Assembly: GCF_001547525.1 (NCBI RefSeq)
Contig: NZ_CM003768.1
Span: 620,001-684,000, forward strand
Direction: 5' to 3'
Length of the DNA stretch: 64,000 nt
DNA from: Burkholderia anthina
Lineage (GTDB): Bacteria > Pseudomonadota > Gammaproteobacteria > Burkholderiales > Burkholderiaceae
Shown here: positions 49,227 to 57,885 of the stretch, piece by piece
Numbering within the stretch: position 1 is the first letter of the stretch
How the letters are laid out: every line of letters begins with the position of its first letter
Position numbers and translations under genes: made by a program
Notes under the pieces: generated by a model
What the model saw: only the letters and a program-made list of their open reading frames with translations
Told to the model about the DNA's origin: nothing
The model's database searches: none

Positions 49227-51593
49227 ATGAGCACCACCCCATCGTCCGCCTCCGCGGATCCGACCACCGAAGCCACGGCCCAGTCGCCTGCGCGCCAGTA
49301 CATCGACGCGGTCCTCGAACAGTCCTTCCGGCATCTGTTCGGGCCGACCGCCACCCCGGAGCAGCCGCGCAAGCACGGCGTCGTTTCGATCGCGAAACTG
49401 ACGGCCGCGCTTGCCGAGTATCTCGCTCCGGACGAAATCAAAGAGGTCAAGGCGGCGTTCCACTTCAGCGACGAAGCCCACCTCGGTCAATATCGCCAGA
49501 GCGGCGAACCCTACATCACCCATCCCGTCGCCGTCGCGGAAATCTGCGCCGGCTGGAAGCTCGACGCGCAGGCCGTGATGGCCGCGTTGCTGCACGACGT
49601 GATGGAAGACCAGGGCGTGACCAAGAACGAGCTGGCCGAGCGGTTCGGCCCGAAGGTCGCCGAACTGGTCGACGGCCTGTCGAAGCTCGACAAGATGGAA
49701 TTCCGCAGCCGCGAGGAAGCGCAGGCGGAAAACTTTCGCAAGATGCTGCTCGCGATGGCGCGCGACGTGCGCGTCATTCTCGTGAAGCTCGCCGATCGCC
49801 TGCACAACATGCGCACGCTCGGCGCGGTGCCGATGGAAAAGCGCCGCCGCGTCGCGCGCGAAACGCTCGACATCTACGCGCCGATCGCGCACCGGCTCGG
49901 GTTGAACAACACGTATCGCGAGCTGCAGGACATGAGCTTCGCGAACTTCAACCCGCATCGCTACGCGACGCTCGAGAAGGCGGTGAAGGCCGCGCGCGGC
50001 AATCGCCGCGAAGTGATCAGCAAGATCCTCGAGGCCGCGCAGCGTGCGATGGCCGACGCGAAGATCGACGCCGAGATCACCGGCCGCGAGAAGACCATCT
50101 ACAGCGTCTATCGCAAGATGCGCGACAAGCAGCTGTCGTTCTCGCAGGTGCTCGACGTGTACGGCTTTCGCGTCGTCGTCGACAGCCCGCTCGACTGCTA
50201 CACGTGCATCGGCGCGCTGCACGCGCTGTACAAGCCCGTGCCGGGCAAGTTCAAGGATTACATCGCGATCCCGAAGATCAACGGCTATCAGTCGCTGCAC
50301 ACGACGCTCGTCGGCCCGTTCGGCGCGCCGATCGAGTTCCAGGTGCGCACGCGCAAGATGCACGAGATCGCCGAGGCGGGCGTCGCCGCGCACTGGCTGT
50401 ACAAGAACGGCAGCGCCGATCTCAGCGACGTGCAGAAGCGCGCGCACCAGTGGCTGAAGTCGCTGCTCGACATCCAGAGCGAAGCGGGCGATTCGAGCGA
50501 ATTCCTCGAGCACGTGAAGATCGACCTGTTCCCCGACGCGGTCTACGTGTTCACGCCGAAGTCGAAGATCATGGCGCTGCCGCGCGGTGCGACGGCGCTC
50601 GATTTCGCGTATTCGATCCACAGCGATCTCGGCAACCAGTGCGTGGCCGTGAAGATCAACAACGAGCTGCTGCCGCTGCGCACCGAGCTGAAGAGCGGCG
50701 ACATCGTCGAAGTGATCACCGCGCCGTATTCGAAGCCGAATCCCGCGTGGCTCGGCTTCGTGCGTACCGGCAAGGCGCGCTCGGCGATCCGCCACTACCT
50801 GAAGACGATGCGCCTGAACGAGTCCGTGCAGCTGGGCGAGCGGCTCGTCGACCAGAGCCTGAAGGGCTATGGCCTCGCGCTGGCCGATGTCGAGCCGGAA
50901 GTGTGGGAGAAGCTCGTGCAGTGGACGGGCAACAAGAGCCGGCAGGAAATCTTCGCGGACATCGGCCTCGGCCGCCGCGTCGCCGCGGTGATGGCCAAGC
51001 GCATCGAGGTGCTGATGAGCGGCCGCGACGCGGACGACGATCTGCCGAAGTCCGAGCGGCATCCCGCGCATCATGCGCCGCCGGTCGTGATTACCGGCAC
51101 CGAGGGGATGTCCGTGCAGTTGTCCGCATGCTGCCGGCCGATCCCGGGCGACGCGATCATGGGTTACATCGGCATCGGTCTGGGCATGGCGATTCATACG
51201 ACGGATTGCCGTGTCGCGCAGCGCATCCATCGCCGCGATCCGGGCCGCTGGATCGATGTCGAATGGGCGCCGCAGCCGGGTCGCCTGTTCGATGTCGCGG
51301 TGAAGGCGCTCGTGAAGAACACGAAGGGCATCTTCGCGCGCGTCGCGGCGGACATCACGTCGGCCGACGCGAACATCGTCCATATCGCGATGGACGAGGA
51401 TCTGACCCACGAATCGACGGTGCTGCGCTTCGTGATCCAGGTCAGCGACCGCGTGCATCTCGCGAACGTGATGCGGCGCGTGAGAACCAATCCGGATGTG
51501 ATGCGGATCATGCGAGAGCGCTCGACCGACGACGGGGCACATGCGCGCCATGACGGTGGCATGCGCATCGAGCGCGAGCGGCAGGATTACTGA
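49227..51593 (+). CDS. spoT: Bifunctional (p)ppGpp synthetase/hydrolase (SpoT-type)
   Basis: 788 residues. The hydrolase domain is intact, with ITHPVAVAEICAGWKLDAQAVMAALLHDVMED containing His123-Asp124. The synthetase domain has GREKTIYSVYRKM and YGFRVVVD...KINGYQSLHTTLVGPFG. TGS (DLFPDAVYVFTPKSKIMALPRG), the Cys-containing segment SACCRPIPGD and a C-terminal ACT domain follow. Having the HD pair, it should both make and degrade the alarmone. In Burkholderia a separate monofunctional RelA is usual. Confidence 0.95.
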   Translation: MSTTPSSASADPTTEATAQSPARQYIDAVLEQSFRHLFGPTATPEQPRKHGVVSIAKLTAALAEYLAPDEIKEVKAAFHFSDEAHLGQYRQSGEPYITHPVAVAEICAGWKLDAQAVMAALLHDVMEDQGVTKNELAERFGPKVAELVDGLSKLDKMEFRSREEAQAENFRKMLLAMARDVRVILVKLADRLHNMRTLGAVPMEKRRRVARETLDIYAPIAHRLGLNNTYRELQDMSFANFNPHRYATLEKAVKAARGNRREVISKILEAAQRAMADAKIDAEITGREKTIYSVYRKMRDKQLSFSQVLDVYGFRVVVDSPLDCYTCIGALHALYKPVPGKFKDYIAIPKINGYQSLHTTLVGPFGAPIEFQVRTRKMHEIAEAGVAAHWLYKNGSADLSDVQKRAHQWLKSLLDIQSEAGDSSEFLEHVKIDLFPDAVYVFTPKSKIMALPRGATALDFAYSIHSDLGNQCVAVKINNELLPLRTELKSGDIVEVITAPYSKPNPAWLGFVRTGKARSAIRHYLKTMRLNESVQLGERLVDQSLKGYGLALADVEPEVWEKLVQWTGNKSRQEIFADIGLGRRVAAVMAKRIEVLMSGRDADDDLPKSERHPAHHAPPVVITGTEGMSVQLSACCRPIPGDAIMGYIGIGLGMAIHTTDCRVAQRIHRRDPGRWIDVEWAPQPGRLFDVAVKALVKNTKGIFARVAADITSADANIVHIAMDEDLTHESTVLRFVIQVSDRVHLANVMRRVRTNPDVMRIMRERSTDDGAHARHDGGMRIERERQDY

Positions 51594-51749
51594 CATTCAC
51601 GCGCCCCTTCGCGGGGGGAATGCGGTGATCCACGGACGGCGGCCAATGGCCGCCGTTTTCGTTGGGGCGGTCGAAACTGCACGCGACGTTTGCCGAGGGC
51701 GTGGGGGCGATGGTGCGGACGAGGGGGGCGCGAAGCGGGCGCAAAAAGA

Positions 51750-51780
51750 AAAAGGGCTTTCCCGGAGGAAAGCCCTTTTA
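51750..51780. terminator. Bidirectional terminator between spoT and tRNA-Arg
   Basis: A 12-bp stem (51750-51762 with 51767-51779) with A-rich and T-rich flanks on either side. It can end the rightward spoT transcript and the leftward tRNA-Arg transcript. Confidence 0.8.
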
Positions 51781-51783
51781 AGG

Positions 51784-51860
51784 TGGCGCGGCTGGCAGGA
51801 TTCGAACCCACGACCCCTTGGTTCGTAGCCAAGTACTCTATCCAACTGAGCTACAGCCGC
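51784..51860 (-). tRNA. tRNA-Arg (anticodon ACG), copy 1
   Basis: A 77-nt tRNA with encoded CCA. Acceptor GCGGCTG pairs with CAGCCGC. The anticodon loop CTACGAA holds ACG (converted to ICG in the cell), reading CGU, CGC and CGA. The last of three tandem copies in transcription order. Confidence 0.96.
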
Positions 51861-51921
51861 ACGCAAAACGGTACTGCTTCAACTGTCGGAACCTTCTGCG
51901 ATGGGAAGGCCCCCAAATAAG

Positions 51922-51998
51922 TGGCGCGGCTGGCAGGATTCGAACCCACGACCCCTTGGTTCGTAGCCAAGTACTCTATCCAACTGAGCTACAGCCGC
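51922..51998 (-). tRNA. tRNA-Arg (anticodon ACG), copy 2
   Basis: Identical in sequence to the other two copies over the 77 nt compared by eye. Separated from copy 1 by 61 bp. Confidence 0.96.
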
Positions 51999-52064
51999 AC
52001 GCAACAACACACTTCTACTGCTTCGAACTGAAAGGGCCTTCGGTTCGGAAGGCCCTCGAAAAGG

Positions 52065-52141
52065 TGGCGCGGCTGGCAGGATTCGAACCCACGACCCCTT
52101 GGTTCGTAGCCAAGTACTCTATCCAACTGAGCTACAGCCGC
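52065..52141 (-). tRNA. tRNA-Arg (anticodon ACG), copy 3
   Basis: The first copy in transcription order. The 66-bp spacer to copy 2 contains a hairpin of about 9 bp (52032-52058), possibly a processing signal. Confidence 0.96.
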
Positions 52142-52270
52142 ACGCAGAAGCGGAAGTATAGCAGAGTCGTATAAAAAGGGAAGCCTTATTCGCGAATTTG
52201 GTGCGATGGCCTTGGCCGGGCGCCCTTCGTGTACCCTTGGAGGATCAGTCATTCACGTTGAATCCGCATC

Positions 52271-52834
52271 ATGAACAAGGCGTTTGTCAAAGAGTCGGAC
52301 GGTGACGACGACGATCTCGACCCGGCTCAACCCGCGATTCCGGCGGGCGCGAAGAACTACATCACGCCGGCCGGCCACAAGCGGCTGAGGGACGAGCTGC
52401 TGAACCTGATCGACGTCGAACGTCCCGAGGTCGTGCGGCTCGTGTCGTGGGCCGCCTCGAACGGCGACCGGTCGGAGAACGGCGACTACATCTACGGCAA
52501 GCGGCGGCTTCGCGAGATCGATCGCCGCATCCGCTTCCTGACGAAGCGGCTCGACCTCGCCGAGGTCGTCGACGCGAGCCGGCAGGAGAACGTCGACCAG
52601 GTTTTCTTCGGCGCGACGGTCGATTATGAGACGCCGGACGGCGAGGACCACACGGTGACGATCGTCGGCATCGACGAGGTCGATCTCGACCGCGGCTGCG
52701 TCAGCTGGATTTCGCCGGTCGCGCGTGCGCTGATCAAGGCGAAGATCGGCGATACCGTCACGCTGATGACGCCGGCCGGCCCTCAGCCGATCGACATACT
52801 CGACGTCCGGTATCCGGCGCGCGGCGACGCCTGA
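52271..52834 (+). CDS. greB: Transcript-cleavage factor GreB
   Basis: 187 residues. The N-terminal coiled coil starts KNYITPAGHKRLRDELLNLIDVERPEVVRLVSWAASNGDRSENGDYIYGKRRLREIDRRIRFL, with the acidic tip residues near GDRSENGDY, and the FKBP-like C-terminal domain ends GDTVTLMTPAGPQPIDILDV. It rescues backtracked RNA polymerase. The first 25 residues (Asp-rich) are an extension relative to E. coli GreB. Confidence 0.93.
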   Translation: MNKAFVKESDGDDDDLDPAQPAIPAGAKNYITPAGHKRLRDELLNLIDVERPEVVRLVSWAASNGDRSENGDYIYGKRRLREIDRRIRFLTKRLDLAEVVDASRQENVDQVFFGATVDYETPDGEDHTVTIVGIDEVDLDRGCVSWISPVARALIKAKIGDTVTLMTPAGPQPIDILDVRYPARGDA

Positions 52835-52864
52835 GCGTCGGCCGGCGCGACGCGGCAAAGCAAA

Positions 52865-52884
52865 AGCGCCCCGTCGGGGCGCTT
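52865..52884. terminator. Hairpin between greB and the porin gene
   Basis: A perfect 9-bp G/C-rich stem (AGCGCCCCG with CGGGGCGCT) with a short loop, between the two convergent genes. T runs are weak on both sides. Confidence 0.6.
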
Positions 52885-52917
52885 CGTCTTTCCGCGTACG
52901 GCGAATGTGCCGGTCGC

Positions 52918-54063
52918 TCAGAAGCGATGGCGCAAGCCGGCCGTGACCGCGATCTGCTTGTTGGTCGACGATGCGGCGCCCAGCCCGTTGATGTTGGCGC
53001 CGAGGTCGAGTCCGTCGCTGTTGACCTTCTGGAACTCGCCCTGCAGGTACACGTCGGTGCGCTTCGACAGCGCGTAGTCGGCCTGCAGATTGAACTGGTG
53101 CCAGGTCGGCTTGTCGCCGGACAGGCGGCCCTGCGTATACGTGTAGGAGCCGGCGAGCGACAGGGCCGGCGTCAGCGCGTAGCGGCCGTTGACCTCGTAG
53201 TTGCTGAAGCGGCCGCTGTCGCCAAGGCCCGTGATGCCGCCCGTCACGCCCGATTGGCCGGCGCTGATCGCGCGCAGGCCGCTAAGGCGCGTCTGCGTGA
53301 ACACGAAGCCGACCGTCGCCGGGCCGAACCCGTAATTCAGGCCGGCGCCCCAGGTACGCTGCACGCGCGACGCGAAGGTCCAGTCGCCGGTGACCGCACC
53401 CGGATCGGAGGCGGCCTGCGCGAGCGCGTTGACGTCGCTGTTCAACTGCAGGTAGGCCGCGGCGAAATTGAAGCCGAGGTAGCTGTACGACACGCCGCCG
53501 CTATACGCGCGGTTGTTCGCGAACGCCGACGAATTCGAGAACCCGTACAACGCACCGAACTTGAGGCCGCCGTAGTTGGCGCTCTGGTACTTGACCGAGT
53601 TGTTGATCCGGAACGAGTTGTTCAGGTTGTCGTTGTCGAACGGGTGGGCGAACTGGGTGCCGCCATACTGGGTACCGGTCAGCGACAGCGGCCCGAGATA
53701 GTCGACCACGCTGTCGTATTGACGGCCCAGCGTCAGCGAGCCGTAGGTGGTGTGCGCGAGGCCCACGAACGCCTGCCGGCCGAATTCGCGGCCGTTCTGC
53801 TTGAGCGTGCCGTTGTTGATGCCGAAACCGTTTTCCAGCGTGAAGATGGCTTTCAGGCCGCCGCCGAGATCCTCGGTGCCGCGCAAGCCCCATCGGCTGC
53901 CGTTGATCGAACCGCTCGTTTCCTGCCAGGCGCTGTGGCCATGCTGATTGTTCGTGTAGGTGATGCCTGCGTCGATCAGGCCGTACAGCGTCACGCTGCT
54001 TTGCGCATGGGCTGCGGTGACGAATACACCCGACAACGCGGCGACGATCAAGGTCTTTTTCAT
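52918..54063 (-). CDS. Gram-negative porin (general trimeric porin family)
   Basis: 381 residues. The signal peptide ends AHA-QS near 20. SVTLYGLIDAGITYTNNQ starts the mature barrel, and the last residue is Phe (GLRHRF), needed for outer-membrane assembly. RNNAFVGLAHTTYGSLTLGRQYDSV-type segments and the PEFR-like loop are typical of Burkholderiaceae porins of the OpcP/Omp38 type. It forms 16-stranded trimeric channels. The ATG is preceded by GGAGACAGATCC. Confidence 0.92.
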   Translation of the reverse strand: MKKTLIVAALSGVFVTAAHAQSSVTLYGLIDAGITYTNNQHGHSAWQETSGSINGSRWGLRGTEDLGGGLKAIFTLENGFGINNGTLKQNGREFGRQAFVGLAHTTYGSLTLGRQYDSVVDYLGPLSLTGTQYGGTQFAHPFDNDNLNNSFRINNSVKYQSANYGGLKFGALYGFSNSSAFANNRAYSGGVSYSYLGFNFAAAYLQLNSDVNALAQAASDPGAVTGDWTFASRVQRTWGAGLNYGFGPATVGFVFTQTRLSGLRAISAGQSGVTGGITGLGDSGRFSNYEVNGRYALTPALSLAGSYTYTQGRLSGDKPTWHQFNLQADYALSKRTDVYLQGEFQKVNSDGLDLGANINGLGAASSTNKQIAVTAGLRHRF

Positions 54064-54560
54064 GGATCTGTCTCCAAACAGGATGTCGATCGAACCTGCG
54101 GCGGACCGGCCGTGTTCGCCTGACGCCGTAGTCGCTCCGGCGGCGCGGCCGTGCGATCGTCAGAAAGCCACCTTCAGTGTATGAAGGGCGCCGAGCGAGG
54201 GCGGCTGGCGCTTTAAGAAATAATGTATTTTGGAATCCGCAAAAATCGACGGGCGCGCGCGAACGCTTGTCACGCAAGGACTTGCGGCGGTGCAGCGAAA
54301 GGAGCCAGCAATAGGGACGACGTAACGGGCGTTGCGCGGTCGCGACAGACGGTCAGCGGCGAGCGGGGGCTTCTATAGCGCGATTATTGACACATCGGCA
54401 ATAGAGGTTTGTGTGGAGCATGGATAATGAAAGGTGGTTCTCTCGCTATACTGCGATCTCTGCTTTCCGAAGCAGACTTTTTCGTTGACGGAAAAGATCT
54501 CCAAACCTTTGTCGGCGCGACTTCCCAGTCGCGCTTTTTTTTGCCCCGCTGCCCGGCGCG
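54064..54560. other. Porin upstream region and candidate small RNA locus
   Basis: 497 bp without a protein-coding gene. The left part (54064-54300) is the porin 5' region. The part at 54440-54542 has promoter, hairpin and terminator signals described separately. No other signal seen. Confidence 0.5.
54447..54542 (+). ncRNA. Candidate small RNA with -10 box and strong terminator
   Basis: A TATACT -10 box (54447-54452; no clear -35) is followed by a possible start near 54459. A 7-bp hairpin with T run (TCTGCTT...AAGCAGA, 54459-54476, then TTTTT) comes next. A perfect 8-bp stem (54515-54522 with 54527-54534) then leads into eight T residues (54535-54542). No gene precedes this rightward terminator; the only neighbour on this side reads leftward. 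The product would be about 85 nt. Confidence 0.45.
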
Positions 54561-54827
54561 CTACCGCGTGTACGAGCGGCGCTTGCGCTTGCCCGCAGGC
54601 GCGGCATCTTCTGCTTCGACCGGCAGCGGCGTGTAGGTCCAGTCTTCCATCACGTAGTGACGGGCATCCAGAGGCGATGCGAGCAGGTTCTGCCAGTGAT
54701 CGCCGTGCCACGTCATATCGAATTCGGCGTCGCACGGCGCTTCGCGCGCGGACTCGGCCAGGGCGCGGGACTTGCGACGTACGCGCCCGAGCCGGCTCGC
54801 GAAGCGCTTGATTCCGTCCAGCCACAT
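54561..54827 (-). CDS. Conserved hypothetical protein, 88 residues
   Basis: MWLDGIKRFASRLGRVRRKSRALAES begins a basic protein with a Trp/His-rich middle (FDMTWHGDHWQNLLASPLDARHYVMEDWTYTPLPV) and a basic end (GKRKRRSYTR). A strong AAGGAGAGGG lies 4 bp before the ATG, so it is translated. No family recognised. It converges with the candidate sRNA. Confidence 0.7.
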   Translation of the reverse strand: MWLDGIKRFASRLGRVRRKSRALAESAREAPCDAEFDMTWHGDHWQNLLASPLDARHYVMEDWTYTPLPVEAEDAAPAGKRKRRSYTR

Positions 54828-55221
54828 GACCCTCTCCTTCCTTTCGGCGTTGCTTCAGGATCGCAATGTCTCCGCATTTCCGCAACCCGGAAAAAACCCG
54901 AGGATTTTACCGGGTCGATTTGTCCCCGGTAGAAATTTCGCGCCCGATGATTATCGAGGATCCGATCCCGGTAATGTTGACAGGTTTTTGATGCGAATCA
55001 ATTAATCAAGGATGATGGTGTACCGATTCCAGCGGTATTAGCATCTTTTCGATAAAGCACACGTCAAAAATTTTCTTGACGCACCCGGATTGTCCAATTT
55101 ATAAAGTCAGCACTCCGTCCTCGGGCGGCGCGCCGGTACGGATGCCGGCGCAATGTTTCGGGATTTCGGGTAACGGCTATAAAAATAGCTTTTTTGATCT
55201 TATCGAGTGGGGAACGCAGAC
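54828..55221. other. AT-rich intergenic region upstream of the cold-shock gene
   Basis: 394 bp without a gene. AT content is higher than that of the surrounding DNA. It holds the cold-shock promoter at 55076-55104 and about 110 nt of 5' leader. The part 54828-55070 shows nothing I can name. Confidence 0.6.
55076..55104 (+). promoter_or_regulatory. Cold-shock gene promoter
   Basis: TTGACG at 55076-55081, a 17-bp spacer, and TTATAA at 55099-55104. Transcription should begin near 55111, giving a leader of about 110 nt before the ATG, as in cspA-type genes whose leaders fold with temperature. Confidence 0.6.
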
Positions 55222-55425
55222 ATGGATACCGGTATCGTGAAATGGTTTAACGATGCTAAAGGTTTTGGGTTTATTACGTCGGACAATGGCGGTGAAGATT
55301 TGTTTGCGCACTTTTCCGAAATCCAGATGAACGGCTTCAAGACGCTGAAGGAAAACCAGCGTGTTTCGTTCGACGTCAAAGTCGGGCCGAAAGGCAAGCA
55401 GGCAGCGAATATCCAGGCGGTCTGA
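55222..55425 (+). CDS. CspA-family cold-shock protein
   Basis: 67 residues, the usual length. [34 protein letters not shown] contains RNP1 (KGFGFI) and RNP2 (LFAHF), the nucleic-acid-binding motifs. It acts as an RNA chaperone. The gene is followed by an intrinsic terminator and has a long leader, both as in cspA. Confidence 0.94.
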   Translation: MDTGIVKWFNDAKGFGFITSDNGGEDLFAHFSEIQMNGFKTLKENQRVSFDVKVGPKGKQAANIQAV

Positions 55426-55451
55426 CGCGCCTCGCATTGCCGATCACGTCC

Positions 55452-55476
55452 GGCCCCCGCATCGCGGGGGCTTTTT
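55452..55476 (+). terminator. Intrinsic terminator after the cold-shock gene
   Basis: A G/C-rich stem (GCCCCCGC with GCGGGGGC) and TTTTT immediately after. Confidence 0.9.
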
Positions 55477-55566
55477 GTTTTCCGGGGACGGAGCATGCCG
55501 GCTCGGGCTGGCCGCGAGTACGCATGCCGGTGCATACTCACGAAAGCACCGTTTCCCAGTCTTTTC

Positions 55567-56694
55567 ATGTCCGATTCCCGTCCGCCCGATCCCGCCAGCG
55601 AACAGCCGCTAGTCTTCGTCGACCTTGAAACCACCGGCGGCTCGTCCGCCGACCATCGCATCACCGAAATCGGCGTGGTCGAAATCGGGCCGCTCGGCGT
55701 GTCGACGTGGTCGAGCCTCGTCAATCCGGGGCAGGCGATTCCGCCGTTCATCCAGCAACTGACGGGCATCTCGGACGCGATGGTGCGCGATGCGCCGACG
55801 TTCGCGTCGCTCGCGCCGGCGCTGTTCGAGCGGCTCGACGGCAAGCTGTTCGTCGCGCACAACGCGAGCTTCGATCGCGGCTTCCTGCGCGCCGAATTCG
55901 AGCGAGCCGGGCTCGCCTTCAATCCCGATGTGCTCTGTACCGTACGGCTGTCGCGCGCGCTGTTTCCGCGCGAATCGCGGCACGGGCTCGATGCGTTGAT
56001 CGAGCGGCATGGGCTCGTGCCGGCCGCGCGCCACAGGGCGCTGGCCGATGCCGACCTCCTCTGGCAGTTCTGGCGCCAACTGCACGACATCGTGCCGCTT
56101 GAGCGGCTGCGCGACCAGATCGCGCGGACGACGCGCCACTTCCGTCTGGGTGGCGACCTGACCGAGGCATGGCTGGATACCGCGCCGGCAGGGTGCGGCG
56201 CGTATGCGCTGTTCGGCGAGCGCGACGAAGCGCTGTATGTCGGCCGCAGCGTGCGCGTGCGGCAGCGGCTGCGCGCGCTGCTGACCGGCGAGCGCCGGTC
56301 GTCGAAGGAAATGCGGCTGGCGCAGCAGGTGCGGCGCGTCGAGTGGCGCGAGACCGGCAACGAGCTCGGGGCGATGCTTGCCGAAGCGCAATGGATCGCG
56401 CGGTTGCGTCCGTCGTATAACCGGCGCCCCGCAGCCGATGCCGCTCGCGCGGGCGGTGCGCCCTGGCCGTTCGACGGCGCCGTCGCGTTCGAGGCGAACG
56501 GCGAGCGCCGCCTGTTTCACGTGATCGACGGCTGGTGCTATCTCGGTTCGGCGGAATCGCTCGATGCGGCCGCGCGGCTCGTGGCCGACGCGGCGGGCGG
56601 GGCGTTCGAACCCTTCACCCATCGCCTGCTGCAGACGCATCTCGCGCGCGGCCTGCAGATGATTCCGCTCGCGGCGCTCATGCCGGCAGATTGA
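55567..56694 (+). CDS. DnaQ-like exonuclease fused to UvrC-type GIY-YIG domain
   Basis: 375 residues. Residues 14-180 are a DEDDh 3'-5' exonuclease: FVDLETTGG (Asp19, Glu21), FVAHNASFDRGFL (Asp near 104), and HRALADADLLW (His156, Asp161). Residues 211 to about 290 are a GIY-YIG module: GAYALFGERDEALYVGRSVRVRQRL, with RPSYNRRP closing it, like UvrC N-terminus and Cho. The last 90 residues are unassigned. DnaQ epsilon/GIY-YIG fusions are found in many bacteria and probably act in repair. Confidence 0.9.
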   Translation: MSDSRPPDPASEQPLVFVDLETTGGSSADHRITEIGVVEIGPLGVSTWSSLVNPGQAIPPFIQQLTGISDAMVRDAPTFASLAPALFERLDGKLFVAHNASFDRGFLRAEFERAGLAFNPDVLCTVRLSRALFPRESRHGLDALIERHGLVPAARHRALADADLLWQFWRQLHDIVPLERLRDQIARTTRHFRLGGDLTEAWLDTAPAGCGAYALFGERDEALYVGRSVRVRQRLRALLTGERRSSKEMRLAQQVRRVEWRETGNELGAMLAEAQWIARLRPSYNRRPAADAARAGGAPWPFDGAVAFEANGERRLFHVIDGWCYLGSAESLDAAARLVADAAGGAFEPFTHRLLQTHLARGLQMIPLAALMPAD

Positions 56695-56727
56695 GCGCGG
56701 CGGCCCGCGTTCGTGGCCCCGCCTGCG

Positions 56728-57318
56728 TCAGCCGATCGCGCTGGCCCCGCCGGCGGCGCACACGTGTGACAGCGCGGTATCGAGGGCCTGCGTCTGCCTC
56801 GAATCGTAACGCGTGAGCGTCTTCCAGTTCGCGATGCTGCGCGCGAGCCGCGCCTGGCAATCGGGTGCCTCGCGCAGCGGGGCGACCTGTGCGAGACCGG
56901 CGAGCATTTTCTGCGTCAGCCGGTCGAGTGCCGGCCGCGTGCTGGTCGCGAGGTCGGGCGGCGTGCCTTCCGGCGGCCGCGTCGTGCGCCAAGTCGCGAA
57001 CAGTGCGTTCTGCACGTCCTTGCTCGCCGTGATCTGATCCTCGAAGAAGGTTCGGGCAAACGCGGGATCGACGCCGGCCTGGACGGCTCGTTTTTCGACC
57101 GCGGCGAGCAGCGCCGCTTCGCGCGGCTGGTCCTCGATGGCCTTGTGATTCGCCCATTTCCATCGTGCGACCGGTTCGGCGAGCGCGAGCCGCTGCGACG
57201 CGAGCGCGACGATGTTGGTGAGGGCGGTGTCGTCGCCGTCTGCGCGGGCGGTATGCGGGGAGAAGAGGGCGACGCCGAGCGCGGCGACAGCGAGGCTGGC
57301 ACGAATGGCTTGCTTCAT
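56728..57318 (-). CDS. Secreted (periplasmic) chorismate mutase, AroQ-gamma type
   Basis: 196 residues. A signal peptide ends TARA-DG near residue 27. The mature helices show the AroQ-gamma pattern: LASQRLALAEPVARWKWANHKAIEDQPREAALLAAVEKRAVQAGVDPAFARTFFEDQITASKDVQ. Arg43 or so, Lys52-like and Glu/Gln residues line the expected active site. It converts chorismate to prephenate outside the cytoplasm. Two cysteines near the C-terminus may pair. It converges with the exonuclease gene. Confidence 0.88.
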   Translation of the reverse strand: MKQAIRASLAVAALGVALFSPHTARADGDDTALTNIVALASQRLALAEPVARWKWANHKAIEDQPREAALLAAVEKRAVQAGVDPAFARTFFEDQITASKDVQNALFATWRTTRPPEGTPPDLATSTRPALDRLTQKMLAGLAQVAPLREAPDCQARLARSIANWKTLTRYDSRQTQALDTALSHVCAAGGASAIG

Positions 57319-57541
57319 CGGAACGATCGGGAGAGCCGGGCGGGCCGGACGTGGAAAACCAGAAGGATAGACGAAGACAGTCGCGCGGCGTAGCGTCGCG
57401 ACAGCAGAATCAGCAGGCGAGCCGATCCGGCACCGTCAGGCTGTTGCGGCCCGGGTGCGAGGCGAATGGCGCGCGAGGCGCACGGATGAACCGCACGATA
57501 GCGATGATCGACACGTGGCGGTTACAGAACCGAACTGACGT

Positions 57542-57688
57542 TCACTTCGGCGAGTACAGCTTGTGCTGCTCGTCGAAGAATGCCCGAACGTGCTCGGGCA
57601 ACTCGGCGAGGAATTCCACGCCGACGGGTTCCGGATCCGGGCTCATCACTTGCTCGGGCGGTGGCATGCGAGTTGGTCTTTCGTCCAT
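57542..57688 (-). CDS. 48-residue hypothetical protein
   Basis: MDERPTRMPPPEQVMSPDPE and then PVGVEFLAELPEHVRAFFDEQHKLYSPK. GGAG stands 9 bp before the ATG. A proline-rich, acidic N-terminus leads into one helix. No family recognised. It lies between the chorismate mutase and the DUF2946 gene. Codon use is normal for this genome, which supports translation. Confidence 0.6.
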   Translation of the reverse strand: MDERPTRMPPPEQVMSPDPEPVGVEFLAELPEHVRAFFDEQHKLYSPK

Positions 57689-57710
57689 GATCGTTTCTCC
57701 AGCAGGTTCA

Positions 57711-57720
57711 ATGATTATCA
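57711..57720. promoter_or_regulatory. Possible Fur-box half-site
   Basis: ATGATTATCA contains ATTATCA (57714-57720), a perfect Fur half-site; the left half (GTTCAAT) matches only at its last three bases. It lies about 170 bp before the DUF2946 gene and the TonB-dependent receptor gene, whose iron regulation would be expected. Confidence 0.35.
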
Positions 57721-57885
57721 ACCTCGCGCTCGGATTTATGCCAGCGTCGAATCGTTAGATTTTGTCTCTGTTGTATTAACGGCACATGCGCTCCGACGCG
57801 CGGTGCGATGCCCGGTATGGCAATCGCGCGATCGGCAACGGTGGGGCCGCTTGCTATACTTGCGCGCACTTTTTCCTGGACCGCG

